Below, piece by piece: positions 7,100 to 15,294 of a stretch of 64,000 bases of DNA. The position numbers and the translations under genes were made by a program. Each line of letters starts with the position of its first letter. The first letter of the stretch is position 1. Origin of the DNA: Succinivibrio dextrinosolvens (GTDB taxonomy: Bacteria > Pseudomonadota > Gammaproteobacteria > Enterobacterales > Succinivibrionaceae); assembly GCF_011065405.1 (NCBI RefSeq), contig NZ_CP047056.1:2254747-2318746 (forward strand), read 5' to 3'. The notes under the pieces are model-generated. The model ran no database searches. It worked only from the letters and a program-made list of their open reading frames with translations, and was not told the origin of the DNA.

Positions 7100-8254
7100 T
7101 TATTTTCTATTTAGCTTTGTACCTATCAAAACCAGTCTAATCAACCGTTCTGCGGCATCTTCCAGCATTGTTGCCGCGTTCTCTATACAACTATTAAGGC
7201 TTATAGGAGCACAAGGAGTTCCACTCACCGCATCTATTCCATGATTATAGAGCGCAGAGGCATCAGAGCTGATACCGCCAGAAAGACATATAACCGGAAT
7301 CTTATATTTCTTAGCAATGGCAGCGACTCCAACAGGGGCTTTCCCGTTTGCTGTCTGTGAGTCTGTAAAGCCCTCTCCGGTGAACACCAGATCTGCGTCT
7401 TTAGCAATGTTTTCAAAACCGATAATATTTAATATCAGTTCTATTCCAGGTTCCATTTTGCCGTTGGCAAATAGCATCAGTCCTGCCCCAAGACCACCGG
7501 CAGCACCAGCTCCAGGAACATTTCTGATATCAATGCCTACATCTCTTCTGGCAATAGCAGCATAATTTTCAAGCGCCTTGTCAAGAATCTCAACATCCTT
7601 AGCCGTTGCTCCTTTCTGCGGACCGTAAACTACTGAACAGCCATGTGATCCACAAAGAGGATTCTTTACATCTGAGGCAATAAGAATCTTTGTATAGTTA
7701 AGTCTGGGGTCGAGATTTCTTAAATCGATACTGTGCAGTTTCGAAAGCGCCTCTCCTCCTTTTGGCAGAATCTTCCCCTCACTGTCGTAGAACTGTGCTC
7801 CTAAGGCCTGAGCCATACCGGCCCCACCGTCATTGGTGGCAGAACCTCCAATACCGATGATAATACATGAAGCTCCACTGTCTAAGGCTGCCTTGATAAG
7901 CTGTCCTGTTCCGAATGTGGAGGCTTTTTTTACGTTTCTTTTTTCCTGCGGAGTTATTAGAATGCCTGAGGCGGCTGCCATTTCAATTACAGCGGTTTTT
8001 CCATTTTCTGTCGTACACAGTCCTCATACAGCGTCAACATTTTCTCCCAAAGGTCCTTCTACCTTTGTATGAACATACTGTCCGCCGGTCATGGAAACAA
8101 TGGCTTCAACAGTGCCTTCACCGCCGTCAGCAATCCATACTTTCTCAATCTGTGCGTCCTTTAATACTTTTCTGATTCCTCTTTCCATGGCAGACGCAGC
8201 CTGAAAAGAGGTTAGACTTCCTTTAAATGAATCAGGAGCCAGTACTACTTTCAT
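7100..8254 (-). pseudogene. garK: Glycerate 2-kinase interrupted by one in-frame UGA
   Basis: Two segments in the same frame form a complete glycerate kinase of 384 codons, close to the usual 380. The first starts MKVVLAPDSFKGSLT with an AAGGAG site. It continues to GPLGENVDAV and then meets TGA at 8024-8026 (codon 77). Reading on without any shift gives GLCTTENGKTAVIEMAAASG and the rest of the enzyme, including GIGGSATNDGGAGMAQALG and VPGAGAAGGLGAG. In the E. coli GarK sequence as I remember it the UGA position is Trp. One G-to-A change of TGG explains it. The enzyme phosphorylates glycerate to 2-phosphoglycerate. The remainder is intact, so the nonsense change is recent, a sequencing error, or read through. 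Restart at ATG 7981 would lack the N-terminal nucleotide-binding part. Confidence 0.88.
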
Positions 8255-8285
8255 TTTATTCTCCTTATTGGTACAGTTATGTAGA

Positions 8286-8300
8286 GCAAGAAGCGTGCCA
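8286..8300 (-). promoter_or_regulatory. Sigma-54 (-24/-12) promoter of the glycerate kinase gene
   Basis: On the minus strand the sequence TGGCACGCTTCTTGC matches the sigma-54 consensus (TGGCAC, five bases, TTGC) exactly in all conserved positions. It lies about 32 bases upstream of the kinase start codon, and the gene upstream encodes a sigma-54 activator. Confidence 0.9.
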
Positions 8301-8361
8301 TGCACTAATAGATTTATTTCTAAGAAGTTAGTTGTTTTAATAAAATCTTGATGCTACATAA

Positions 8362-8391
8362 AGTGTTGCAATCAACTACTTCTGCAACACT
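8362..8391. promoter_or_regulatory. Upstream activating sequence for the sigma-54 activator
   Basis: AGTGTTGCA and TGCAACACT form a perfect 9-bp inverted repeat with a 12-base spacer. It is centred about 80 bases upstream of the -24/-12 promoter, the usual distance for an enhancer-binding protein, and overlaps the last codon of the activator gene. The same 9-mer recurs twice at the activator's own promoter (10327-10354). Confidence 0.8.
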
Positions 8392-10315
8392 ATTTCTTTT
8401 GCTCTGTTTTCATCCTGCGATAGATTGTGCTTCTGTCAATTCCAAGTATTCTTGCGGCTTTACTTATATTCCCTTCAGCCTGTTCTATTGCCTGTCTGAT
8501 ACGTTCCTCCTCATCTGATACAGGTTTTAAAGAAGCGCTGGCATTCTGAGAACTACTCAGATCCTGGTCATCCCAGTAGGTCATAAGCTGACCACCACTG
8601 ATTTCTTTCTGTTTAGTAACAATAACCATTCTTTCAATGAAGTATCTGAGTTCACGAACATTTCCTGGCCAGCTGTATTTTTCAAGCAGATTCAGCGCCT
8701 CCTTTGAAAAAGCCCTGACTCGACCGTGTTTGCTGCAGTAATGGTCAAGAAAATATTTTGCAAGTACCCTGATATCACCGCTACGGTCTCTTAGAGGAGG
8801 TACTCTGAAGGTTAATACCTTAAGACGATAATAGAGATCCTGTCTGAATTCTCCTTTGCTTACCTGTTGTGCCAGAGGCTTGTTAGTTGCCACAATGATT
8901 CTTACATCCACAGGAATGTATTTGTCATCACCAAGTCTCATTACCTGTCTTTCCTGAATCACTCTGAGTAGTCTGCTCTGGGCATACATTTCCATCTCCG
9001 AGATTTCATCAAGAAAAATCGTACCGTGATGGGCCATTTCAAAAAGGCCTGCCTTTCCTTTATGTTTTGCCCCCGTAAATGCACCTTCTACGTATCCGAA
9101 CAGCTCACTTTCCAGAAGATTAACTGGGAGAGCTGCGCAGTTAACAGCCACAAAAGGTCCGTTTCGTCTGGATGAGGCATTGTGGATACTCTGAGCAAAA
9201 AGTTCTTTTCCCGTTCCAGACTCTCCTGTGATAAGTACAGTCGTATCTACTGCTGCAAATTCTCTGGCTAGTCTCTTGGTTTCTGTGATTTCAGGAGAAC
9301 TTCCAACCAGACTTTCAAAACGGTATTTTGCCAGAAACTTATTTTTTATAACTTCGTTACGTACTTTGATTTCTGTTTCCTGGATTCTGGTAACATCCAT
9401 GAGGGTTATAACCATGCTTACAACTTTAGAATTGACAATAACAGGTTCAATACCAAAGGCTATAAGTTTAGAATTTATCTCAAGAAGAATATCCTGATAG
9501 CATTCCTGTTTATTCTTACAGTTGATTAACGCATTATTGAGTTCCTCCAAAGACGTCTTATCAGAGAATATATTCTGAAGTTCTTTTCCTTTTATGTCCT
9601 CACATTTCAGATTGAATAAGACTTCTGCCTGGGAATTTACATACTGAATCCTGAGATCGCAACTGATGTAAATTACGCCTTCTCTTACAGAATTAACCAG
9701 AGTCATAAATTCTTCAGTATGACGTCTTTCGTTTCGCTTTGCCAGAATCACCTTTTGAGCGGACTTGAAGGCTTCCCTGAGAGCACAGTCACCGGACTCA
9801 ACGATCTGTGTTATAAACCCCTTTTTACTTCCATACGCCATGGAGGTAGCACCTCCCATTAGGATATCTGTTGATTTACGAGGAATGGCGTCAATGATTC
9901 TTTTGATATCTTCAGGTGATTCAAGCTCTAGAATTTCAAGTTCGATTCCCATGATCCTGCTTAGTCTCTGAATATCATTAGACATATTACTGAAAGCAAG
10001 ATAAGTGATTTTAGGATGTTTTACTCCGGTTCTAATTTTTGCTTCGTAGAAGGCCTGAGCAAGATCCTGTCCTGTAACCATAATTTCTATAACCGGAACA
10101 TTAAGCTTTTCCTGCATGAGCATATGGGCAATACCGTATCTGGAGATAATTGCATCTACACTGTCATTCCTGTCAAGTTCTTTTGCCAGAGCAATTGCAT
10201 CATCAATATCATTTCGGAAGAACTCAACCTGATCTTCCATTTTGAGTTCTCTGCAGATTTCCTGACTTCTTTTTATAAGTTTGTTATCAGGAAGTATGAA
10301 GGCGATTTTTGTCAT
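8390..10315 (-). CDS. PrpR-like sigma-54-dependent transcriptional activator
   Basis: The protein of about 641 residues has four parts. A PrpR-type N-terminal sensor domain (about 1-190) is followed by a PAS domain (about 205-310), a AAA+ sigma-54 interaction domain with Walker A GESGTGKE, the GAFTGA loop that contacts sigma-54 and Walker B FLDEI, and a C-terminal Fis-type helix-turn-helix ([20 protein letters not shown]). I prefer the ATG at 10315 because an in-frame ATG at 10339 lacks a ribosome site and lies inside a repeat that looks like an operator. It drives the adjacent glycerate kinase through a near-perfect sigma-54 promoter. Known PrpR senses 2-methylcitrate; the signal here is unknown and could be glycerate-related. 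Confidence 0.9.
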   Translation of the reverse strand: MTKIAFILPDNKLIKRSQEICRELKMEDQVEFFRNDIDDAIALAKELDRNDSVDAIISRYGIAHMLMQEKLNVPVIEIMVTGQDLAQAFYEAKIRTGVKHPKITYLAFSNMSNDIQRLSRIMGIELEILELESPEDIKRIIDAIPRKSTDILMGGATSMAYGSKKGFITQIVESGDCALREAFKSAQKVILAKRNERRHTEEFMTLVNSVREGVIYISCDLRIQYVNSQAEVLFNLKCEDIKGKELQNIFSDKTSLEELNNALINCKNKQECYQDILLEINSKLIAFGIEPVIVNSKVVSMVITLMDVTRIQETEIKVRNEVIKNKFLAKYRFESLVGSSPEITETKRLAREFAAVDTTVLITGESGTGKELFAQSIHNASSRRNGPFVAVNCAALPVNLLESELFGYVEGAFTGAKHKGKAGLFEMAHHGTIFLDEISEMEMYAQSRLLRVIQERQVMRLGDDKYIPVDVRIIVATNKPLAQQVSKGEFRQDLYYRLKVLTFRVPPLRDRSGDIRVLAKYFLDHYCSKHGRVRAFSKEALNLLEKYSWPGNVRELRYFIERMVIVTKQKEISGGQLMTYWDDQDLSSSQNASASLKPVSDEEERIRQAIEQAEGNISKAARILGIDRSTIYRRMKTEQKK

Positions 10316-10326
10316 AGTTTTCTCGT

Positions 10327-10354
10327 AGTGTTGCAACATGAAAAGAGTGTTGCA
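10327..10354. promoter_or_regulatory. Probable autoregulatory sites of the sigma-54 activator
   Basis: The 9-mer AGTGTTGCA occurs at 10327-10335 and 10346-10354 as direct repeats 19 bp apart, just upstream of the preferred start of the activator gene. The same 9-mer forms the inverted repeat upstream of glycerate kinase. Binding here would let the protein repress its own transcription. Confidence 0.65.
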
Positions 10355-10627
10355 TAAATTGTATCAGCCATTGATAACTAACTGGATTTAAAAGAATAAA
10401 AATGAGATGTATTACAACAGTTTTATTGATATAACAAAGCCATCTGATAAATAGATGTTTTTTTGTTAAGTTAAACTGCTATACTGATATGAAGAAAAAA
10501 ATAATTTTATTCTTATTATCAAATAAATATCTTTTCTTTTGAAAAAAATGGATATGCTTACGTGCAGGTCCAAAAATTTGTCGTTTATGATTTTCTTTTC
10601 CTTTTTTTACATCACAGGAATAATTAA

Positions 10628-11581
10628 ATGACAAATATTAATAACGAATCACGACGTCAGATTATCCTTGAAGAGATAGAAGCTGTCGGACATATCAGTA
10701 CCACCAATGATGCCTTTGCCAAGAAACTGTTCTCGCACAAGGATATTCTTATCGATTTCTTAAACGCTATTCTACAGAGAGAAGGCGAGAATCTGATTAC
10801 AGAACTTAACTACACGGATACAGAATTACACGCCGAAAATTCTTATGGAAAAATCTCCCGACTGGATATCTGCTGTACGCTCGTATCCGGAGAGCAGATA
10901 GATATTGAAATTCAGGTTGCAAATGAAGGTTCATGGATAGGCAGAAGTCTATTCTACTGGTCAAAGCTATATGAGGGAACACTGGTTAAAGGCGAAAGCT
11001 ATGATGAACTCAAGCCGGTTATCTGCATAAACGTGCTTAAATTTAATATATTTACAGATAGCTCAATGCAGGAGCCACACACCACTGCTAAAATATGTAA
11101 TATGGAGAACAGAGAACCGATAACCTCTCTGCTGGAGCTTCATTTTCTTGAGCTTCAGAAGTTTAAAATGAAGAAAATCTCGGAAATGAGTCGCGCTGAA
11201 AAGTGGCTTGCCTATTTTTCAGGTAAGCTTACCAGAAAAGATGAAGCTACAATGCAGAGTGACCAGATTTTAAGTAAGGCAATCGATATAAGGAACAGCT
11301 TTATGAAAGATCCAGAAAATTATGCTGCTTACCTGAACCGTGAGATGGAAATTCTTGACTACAAAAGCATGATGAAACAAAAATTGGAAGAAGGTCGAAA
11401 GGAAGGTCGAGAGGAAGGTCGAGAGGAAGGTCGAGAGGAAGGTCGAGAGGAAGGTCGAGAAGAAGAAAAGATTAGAATCCTACGCAATATGATAGCCAAT
11501 GGTTATAAAACAGATGAAGCTCTAAGAATTATGGGAATTCCTGAAGCACAATGGGAGGCTTTAAAAGCAAAGCTGAAATAA
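10628..11581 (+). CDS. Rpn-family PD-(D/E)XK nuclease / putative transposase
   Basis: The 317-residue protein has the N-terminal TNDAFAKKLF motif and the nuclease core RLDICCTLVSGEQIDIEIQ (Asp80, Glu94, Gln96), typical of the PDDEXK_2/Rpn (recombination-promoting nuclease) group. The C-terminal third is a helix with six EGR(K/E) four-residue repeats encoded by 12-bp units at 11390-11461, followed by a small helical tail IRILRNMIANGYKTDEALRIMG. An internal ATG at 11303 (Met226) has an AGGA site 8 bases upstream and would yield a 92-residue C-terminal protein. E. coli Rpn proteins are known to be toxins controlled by such intragenic C-terminal antitoxins. Three stand-alone copies of the same C-terminal module follow downstream. 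Confidence 0.85.
   Translation: MTNINNESRRQIILEEIEAVGHISTTNDAFAKKLFSHKDILIDFLNAILQREGENLITELNYTDTELHAENSYGKISRLDICCTLVSGEQIDIEIQVANEGSWIGRSLFYWSKLYEGTLVKGESYDELKPVICINVLKFNIFTDSSMQEPHTTAKICNMENREPITSLLELHFLELQKFKMKKISEMSRAEKWLAYFSGKLTRKDEATMQSDQILSKAIDIRNSFMKDPENYAAYLNREMEILDYKSMMKQKLEEGRKEGREEGREEGREEGREEGREEEKIRILRNMIANGYKTDEALRIMGIPEAQWEALKAKLK
11303..11581 (+). CDS. Possible internally initiated Rpn-S-like C-terminal protein
   Basis: The ATG at 11303 is in frame inside the nuclease gene and follows AGGA with an 8-base spacer. The resulting 92-residue product starts MKDPENYAAYLNREMEILD. This aligns position by position with the starts of the three stand-alone copies (MTDQDKNFNYAALINREMEILD-like), so the duplicated unit begins where this internal frame begins. 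Internal translation is inferred, by analogy with E. coli Rpn small proteins. Confidence 0.5.
   Translation: MKDPENYAAYLNREMEILDYKSMMKQKLEEGRKEGREEGREEGREEGREEGREEEKIRILRNMIANGYKTDEALRIMGIPEAQWEALKAKLK
11390..11461 (+). repeat. 12-bp tandem repeat encoding EGR(K/E)
   Basis: Six units of GAAGGTCGARAR lie head to tail, each encoding Glu-Gly-Arg-Lys/Glu. Shorter arrays of the same unit occur in the three downstream copies: three units at 11726-11761, two at 12026-12049 and two intact units at 12362-12385 amid degenerate ones. Length differences by whole 12-bp units indicate slippage or unequal recombination. Confidence 0.9.
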
Positions 11582-11629
11582 CGTTATCGTTGTAAACAAA
11601 TCCGAATCAGACAGACATGAGGTTTACAA

Positions 11630-11881
11630 ATGACAGATCAGGATAAAAACTTCAATTACGCCGCTCTAATAAATCGTGAGATGGAAATTCTTGACTTCAA
11701 AAGCATGATGAAACAAAAATGGGAAGAAGGTCGAGAGGAAGGACGAGAAGAAGGTCGAGAGGAAGAAAAGATTAGAATCCTACGCAATATGATAGCCAAT
11801 GGTTATAAAACAGCTGAAGCTCTAAGAATTATGGGAATTCCGGAAGCACAATGGGAGGCTTTAAAAGTCAAGCTGAAATAA
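11630..11881 (+). CDS. Stand-alone Rpn C-terminal module, copy 1
   Basis: An 83-residue protein equivalent to the last part of the upstream nuclease, with its own ATG and GAGG ribosome site. It has three EGRE repeats, then the shared tail IRILRNMIANGYKTAEALRIMGIPEAQWEALK. It lacks all nuclease residues. If the C-terminal module works like the E. coli Rpn small proteins, it would dimerise through the repeat helix and inhibit the nuclease. It differs from the parent by only a few substitutions (for example Trp for Leu before the repeats, Ala for Asp in the tail). Confidence 0.75.
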   Translation: MTDQDKNFNYAALINREMEILDFKSMMKQKWEEGREEGREEGREEEKIRILRNMIANGYKTAEALRIMGIPEAQWEALKVKLK

Positions 11882-11929
11882 CGTTATCGTTGTAAACAAA
11901 TCCGAATCAGACAGACATGAGGTTTACAA

Positions 11930-12169
11930 ATGACAGATCAGGATAAAAACTTCAATTACGCCGCTCTAATAAATCGTGAGATGGAAATTCTTGACTACAA
12001 AAGCATGATGAAACAAAAATTGGAAGAAGGTCGAAAGGAAGGTCGAGAGGAAGAAAAGATTAGAATCCTACGCAATATGATAGCCAATGGTTATAAAACA
12101 GATGAAGCTCTAAGAATTATGGGAATTCCTGAAGCACAATGGGAGGCTTTAAAAGCAAAGCTGAAATAA
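11930..12169 (+). CDS. Stand-alone Rpn C-terminal module, copy 2
   Basis: A 79-residue protein that begins like copy 1 but has only two repeats (EGRK, EGRE). Its tail is identical to that of the full-length nuclease gene. It has the same 48-base spacer with hairpin and GAGG ribosome site. The near identity at DNA level to its neighbours points to recent duplication. Likely role as for copy 1. Confidence 0.75.
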   Translation: MTDQDKNFNYAALINREMEILDYKSMMKQKLEEGRKEGREEEKIRILRNMIANGYKTDEALRIMGIPEAQWEALKAKLK

Positions 12170-12217
12170 CGTTATCGTTGTAAACAAATCCGAATCAGAC
12201 AGACATGAGGTTTACAA

Positions 12218-12532
12218 ATGACAGATCAGGATAAAAACTTCAATTACGACGCTCTAATAAATCGTGAGATGGAAATTCTTGACTATAAGAGCATGATGAA
12301 ACAGAAATTTAAAGAAGGATTTGAAATAGGGCTTAAAGAAGCACGTGAAGAATTGCGTGAAGAAGGTCGAGAGGAAGGTCGAGAGGAAGGGATTTTACAT
12401 GGTGAAGAAAAAGCAGAGATTAGAATCCTACGCAATATGATAGTCAATGGTTATAAAACAGATGAAGCTCTAAGAATTATGGGAATTCCGGAAGCACAAT
12501 GGGAGGCTTTAAAAGCAAAGATTAAAAAATAA
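12218..12532 (+). CDS. Stand-alone Rpn C-terminal module, copy 3 (diverged repeats)
   Basis: A 104-residue protein with the same start and the same C-terminal tail, but an expanded and diverged repeat helix (EGFEIGLKEAREELREEGREEGREEGILHGEE). It keeps the four-residue periodicity with hydrophobic substitutions and ends KIKK instead of KLK. This helix pattern differs from the nuclease upstream and might recognise a different partner. It is the last gene before a terminator hairpin. Confidence 0.75.
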   Translation: MTDQDKNFNYDALINREMEILDYKSMMKQKFKEGFEIGLKEAREELREEGREEGREEGILHGEEKAEIRILRNMIVNGYKTDEALRIMGIPEAQWEALKAKIKK

Positions 12533-12553
12533 GGAGCTAAAGGTTAGCTCCTT
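12531..12553. terminator. Terminator between Rpn array and dehydrogenase gene
   Basis: AAGGAGCTAA and TTAGCTCCTT form a perfect 10-bp stem with a 3-base loop. The minus strand has ATTTTTT after the stem, so it is best for the dehydrogenase operon; the plus strand has little U-tract. Confidence 0.8.
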
Positions 12554-12584
12554 AAATATGAGGAGGTTATTGAAATTTACTTGA

Positions 12585-14192
12585 TTAAGAAAGATATTTT
12601 TTCAGTGTTCTGCGCACAGCACCTGGACCTTCAATCAATTCGCTAACTATCGTTTCGATCTTATTTCCCAGTCCGGTACTATATAAATCCAAACCAAAAA
12701 TATTCTCGTTAGAAAGAATTGGTTTTAGATTATCTTTAACTGAGTCAGCATCCCCAAGTTTTACATCTGACAGAAGTTCTGTAAGCTCTTTGAGCATAGG
12801 ATCAGGGGATAACTCAAATTTGTTTCCCTCATCATCCACTGCCAGCAGATATCTTATCCAGCCAGCGATAGCCAGAGGCAGAGCTATAAGCTTGTCTGTA
12901 CCGTCAGTTTTTATATGTTCTTTGATGGTATGACCAAAACGGATACCAACCATCTGAGAAATATCAACAGCAATTCTTGCAGAGGTATCTCCCATATAGG
13001 CATTAGGGAATCTAACATTCAGTACTTCATCCAAAAATGTCTTTGGAGACAGAATCTTTGGATCTTCAACTACAGGCAGCCCTTCTACATAACCCAGCTG
13101 TTTAGCCAGCTTTGAGAGTTCTGGATCTTTCATACCGTCAGCAAAGAAGGTATAACCTAAAAGACAGTCATAAGTGCAGAGCGCGGTATGAATAGGGTTC
13201 AGACAGACGGTAACCTTCATGCGTTCTGATTTGTTAACCGTCTCTCTGTCAGTCATGAATACGCCTGCCTTCTCAAAAGGAGGTCTTCCGTTAGGGAAGG
13301 AAGCTTCAATAACAAGATACTGAGGACCTTCGGCATTAACAAAAGGAGCGATATAGGTCTTTTTGGAGGTAACAACTACGTCCATATCCTCAATCCCCAT
13401 ATCCTTGAGATCTTTTGCCAGAGCCTCTCCTGGACGAGGAGTGATTTTATCAATCATTGACCATGGGAATGATACTCTCTTTTCATCTCCAACGTAGGCC
13501 AGAAAATCCTTTTCAAGATAGCCTTTTTCTATCCATTTCTCGGTCATTTCAAGAACACTTTCACGAAGCTTCTTTCCGTTCTGAGAAACGTTATCCATGG
13601 AAACCAGAGCTAGAGGAGTGGCACCAGCTTTAAAACGTCGGTATAACATTGATGTTACAATCGCCATGGCACCGACACATTTATCAGGTCCGTTTTCAAT
13701 ATCGTTTTTAACGTATGGCAGGTAATTGCCATCTGCTCCTTTAAGAGCATAACCTTTTTCAGTGATGGTAAAGCTTACCAGCTGCAGTTCTCTGTTACTA
13801 AAGATTTCCTCAAGACGTTTCATTGCAGATGTGTCTTTAGTATCAGCCTTCAGAGCCTCGCACAGTGACCCTAGAATACTGAAATCTCTTTTGCCATCCT
13901 GATGCAGGGTTGCTGCCAGAACAAGATTGTCAAAAGGTTTGTAGATCTTGTCTACAACGTCATAATCAAAGGTTTCAACACAGGTAATACCTCTGTCTAG
14001 GAGATTATCAGAGATAAGCCTGTCAGCTATTCCACCGATAAAGATTCTGAAGATGTTGCCGATTCCCAGATGAACCCAGCGAGGAGATTCAATAGTTTTA
14101 CGGGCAACCTCCCGGACGTTGTAGGAAGGGAGTTTTACTCCCTTTTCTTTCCAGAAATCCTTACTCTCAAGTGTTGCATATGAAAGTTTCAT
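12585..14192 (-). CDS. Mannitol dehydrogenase-family (long-chain) oxidoreductase
   Basis: The 535-residue protein belongs to the polyol-specific long-chain dehydrogenase family (mannitol, fructuronate, tagaturonate, arabinitol dehydrogenases). The N-terminal half is a Rossmann-like NAD domain (VHLGIGNIFR near residue 40). The catalytic Lys-Asn-His set appears as MKVTVCLNPIHTAL near residue 330. It catalyses ketose/polyol or ketouronate/aldonate interconversion in the cytoplasm. It is the last gene of a long minus-strand unit with a zinc dehydrogenase, an FGGY kinase and an ABC sugar transporter. This favours a sugar alcohol or sugar acid such as a pentitol, but the exact substrate is open. 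Confidence 0.85.
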   Translation of the reverse strand: MKLSYATLESKDFWKEKGVKLPSYNVREVARKTIESPRWVHLGIGNIFRIFIGGIADRLISDNLLDRGITCVETFDYDVVDKIYKPFDNLVLAATLHQDGKRDFSILGSLCEALKADTKDTSAMKRLEEIFSNRELQLVSFTITEKGYALKGADGNYLPYVKNDIENGPDKCVGAMAIVTSMLYRRFKAGATPLALVSMDNVSQNGKKLRESVLEMTEKWIEKGYLEKDFLAYVGDEKRVSFPWSMIDKITPRPGEALAKDLKDMGIEDMDVVVTSKKTYIAPFVNAEGPQYLVIEASFPNGRPPFEKAGVFMTDRETVNKSERMKVTVCLNPIHTALCTYDCLLGYTFFADGMKDPELSKLAKQLGYVEGLPVVEDPKILSPKTFLDEVLNVRFPNAYMGDTSARIAVDISQMVGIRFGHTIKEHIKTDGTDKLIALPLAIAGWIRYLLAVDDEGNKFELSPDPMLKELTELLSDVKLGDADSVKDNLKPILSNENIFGLDLYSTGLGNKIETIVSELIEGPGAVRRTLKKYLS

Positions 14193-14204
14193 GGCAGTTT
14201 TTCC

Positions 14205-15251
14205 TTATTCCTCAGATGGATCAACGTCGATTAAAACTTTCATTGTGCTTTCACGATTGTTATCAATATATTCGTATGCCTTGTTGTAATCAGCAAATGC
14301 GAACTTGGCACTCTGAAGAGGCTTCAGCTTGATCTTGCCTTCGTTTACGAATCTGATTGCATCAACGAAATCTTCATGACGGTACATCATTGAGGTATTC
14401 AGATCCAGCTCTGAGTCATTAAGTTTTGCCAGATCAACATTTGCTTTCTTTCCGAATACAGCAACCAGAATGATGGTGCTGCCCTTTCTTGCATTCTGAA
14501 TAGCCTGGTCCATGGTGATATCGGTGCCGGCACACTCGTAGATTACATCTGCCTTATCAGGACCAAATGCTTCTACCAGTGCCTTGGCATAGTCTTCCTT
14601 CATGGTGTTTACAACGTAGTCGGCTCCTAATTCCTTTGCCAGAGCAAGTCTGCCGTCTGAAATATCTGTTGCAAATACTTCCTTAGCGCCAAGAGCCTTT
14701 AGTGACTGAATCAGAAGAATACCGATAGGACCGCAGCCTAATACTACAGCCTTTGCTCCCTTTAAATCAGGGAAGCGTTTTGCGGCGTGAACTGTTACAG
14801 CCAGAGGTTCCATCATTGCACCCTCAGAGTAGGTCATTTCCTCTGGAATTGGGGTGATCTTGCTTGAATCTACAGCAAAGAACTCACTTGCGGTACCGGT
14901 GGTCTGGAATCCCATCACCTTCAGTTTTTCGCAAAGGTTGTATTTGCCGTGAAGACATGGGTAGCATCTGCCGCAGAATACCTGTGGCTCAATGATAACC
15001 TTCTGACCAATCTTTAAATCTTTTACGTACTCACCTAAGCCCACAATCTGACCTGAAACCTCATGACCCTGAGTTACAGGATATGAAGTATAAGGGTGTG
15101 ATCCATGATATACATGAATATCTGAACCGCAGACGCCGATTTTTTTAATTTTTACCAGAACCTGATCTGGACCTACCTTTGGTACTGGAACATCTCTAAA
15201 GGTGATTTTTCCTGGAGCGGTCATTACCTGCTGGATCATTGTGTCTTTCAT
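14205..15251 (-). CDS. Zinc-dependent medium-chain polyol/alcohol dehydrogenase
   Basis: A 348-residue MDR dehydrogenase. The catalytic zinc site is present (VCGSDIHVYHG and GHEVSG), as are the four-Cys structural zinc loop (CGRCYPCLHGKYNLC) and the NAD-binding turn (VLGCGPIGI). It is closest in character to sorbitol/L-iditol or L-threonine-type dehydrogenases that oxidise a secondary alcohol of a polyol to a ketose. It starts at an ATG with AAGGAG, 12 bases before the mannitol dehydrogenase-family gene, so the two are co-translated and may catalyse successive steps. Confidence 0.88.
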   Translation of the reverse strand: MKDTMIQQVMTAPGKITFRDVPVPKVGPDQVLVKIKKIGVCGSDIHVYHGSHPYTSYPVTQGHEVSGQIVGLGEYVKDLKIGQKVIIEPQVFCGRCYPCLHGKYNLCEKLKVMGFQTTGTASEFFAVDSSKITPIPEEMTYSEGAMMEPLAVTVHAAKRFPDLKGAKAVVLGCGPIGILLIQSLKALGAKEVFATDISDGRLALAKELGADYVVNTMKEDYAKALVEAFGPDKADVIYECAGTDITMDQAIQNARKGSTIILVAVFGKKANVDLAKLNDSELDLNTSMMYRHEDFVDAIRFVNEGKIKLKPLQSAKFAFADYNKAYEYIDNNRESTMKVLIDVDPSEE

Positions 15252-15294
15252 TTTTTACTCCTTACTAATTATTTTATATAGGATTTTTGCCTAT

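Larger units (their letters stand above)
11582..12532 (+). repeat. Three tandem duplications of the nuclease 3' end with spacer
   Basis: Units of 300 bp (11582-11881), 288 bp (11882-12169) and about 363 bp (12170-12532) each consist of an almost identical 48-base spacer plus a copy of the C-terminal coding part. The first two are close to identical; the last has a diverged repeat region. Each spacer contains TGTAAAC and GTTTACA as a 7-bp inverted repeat just ahead of the start codon (first copy 11591-11628), enclosing a GAGG ribosome site. Confidence 0.9.

Noticed and set aside
8024-8100. Selenocysteine insertion at the UGA of glycerate kinase
   Set aside because: Only a 4-bp CTGT/ACAG hairpin is visible just after the UGA; nothing resembles a bacterial SECIS, and the aligned residue in relatives is Trp, not Cys or Sec.
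7833-8175. Plus-strand frames opposite glycerate kinase
   Set aside because: They lie antisense to a clear enzyme gene and have no protein-like composition of their own.
11390-12385. CRISPR-like array of short repeats
   Set aside because: The 12-bp units are contiguous, without spacers, and are in-frame coding repeats for EGRE.
12585-14192. Naming the mannitol dehydrogenase-family gene uxuB
   Set aside because: Sequence and length differ from E. coli UxuB and no other glucuronate genes are nearby.
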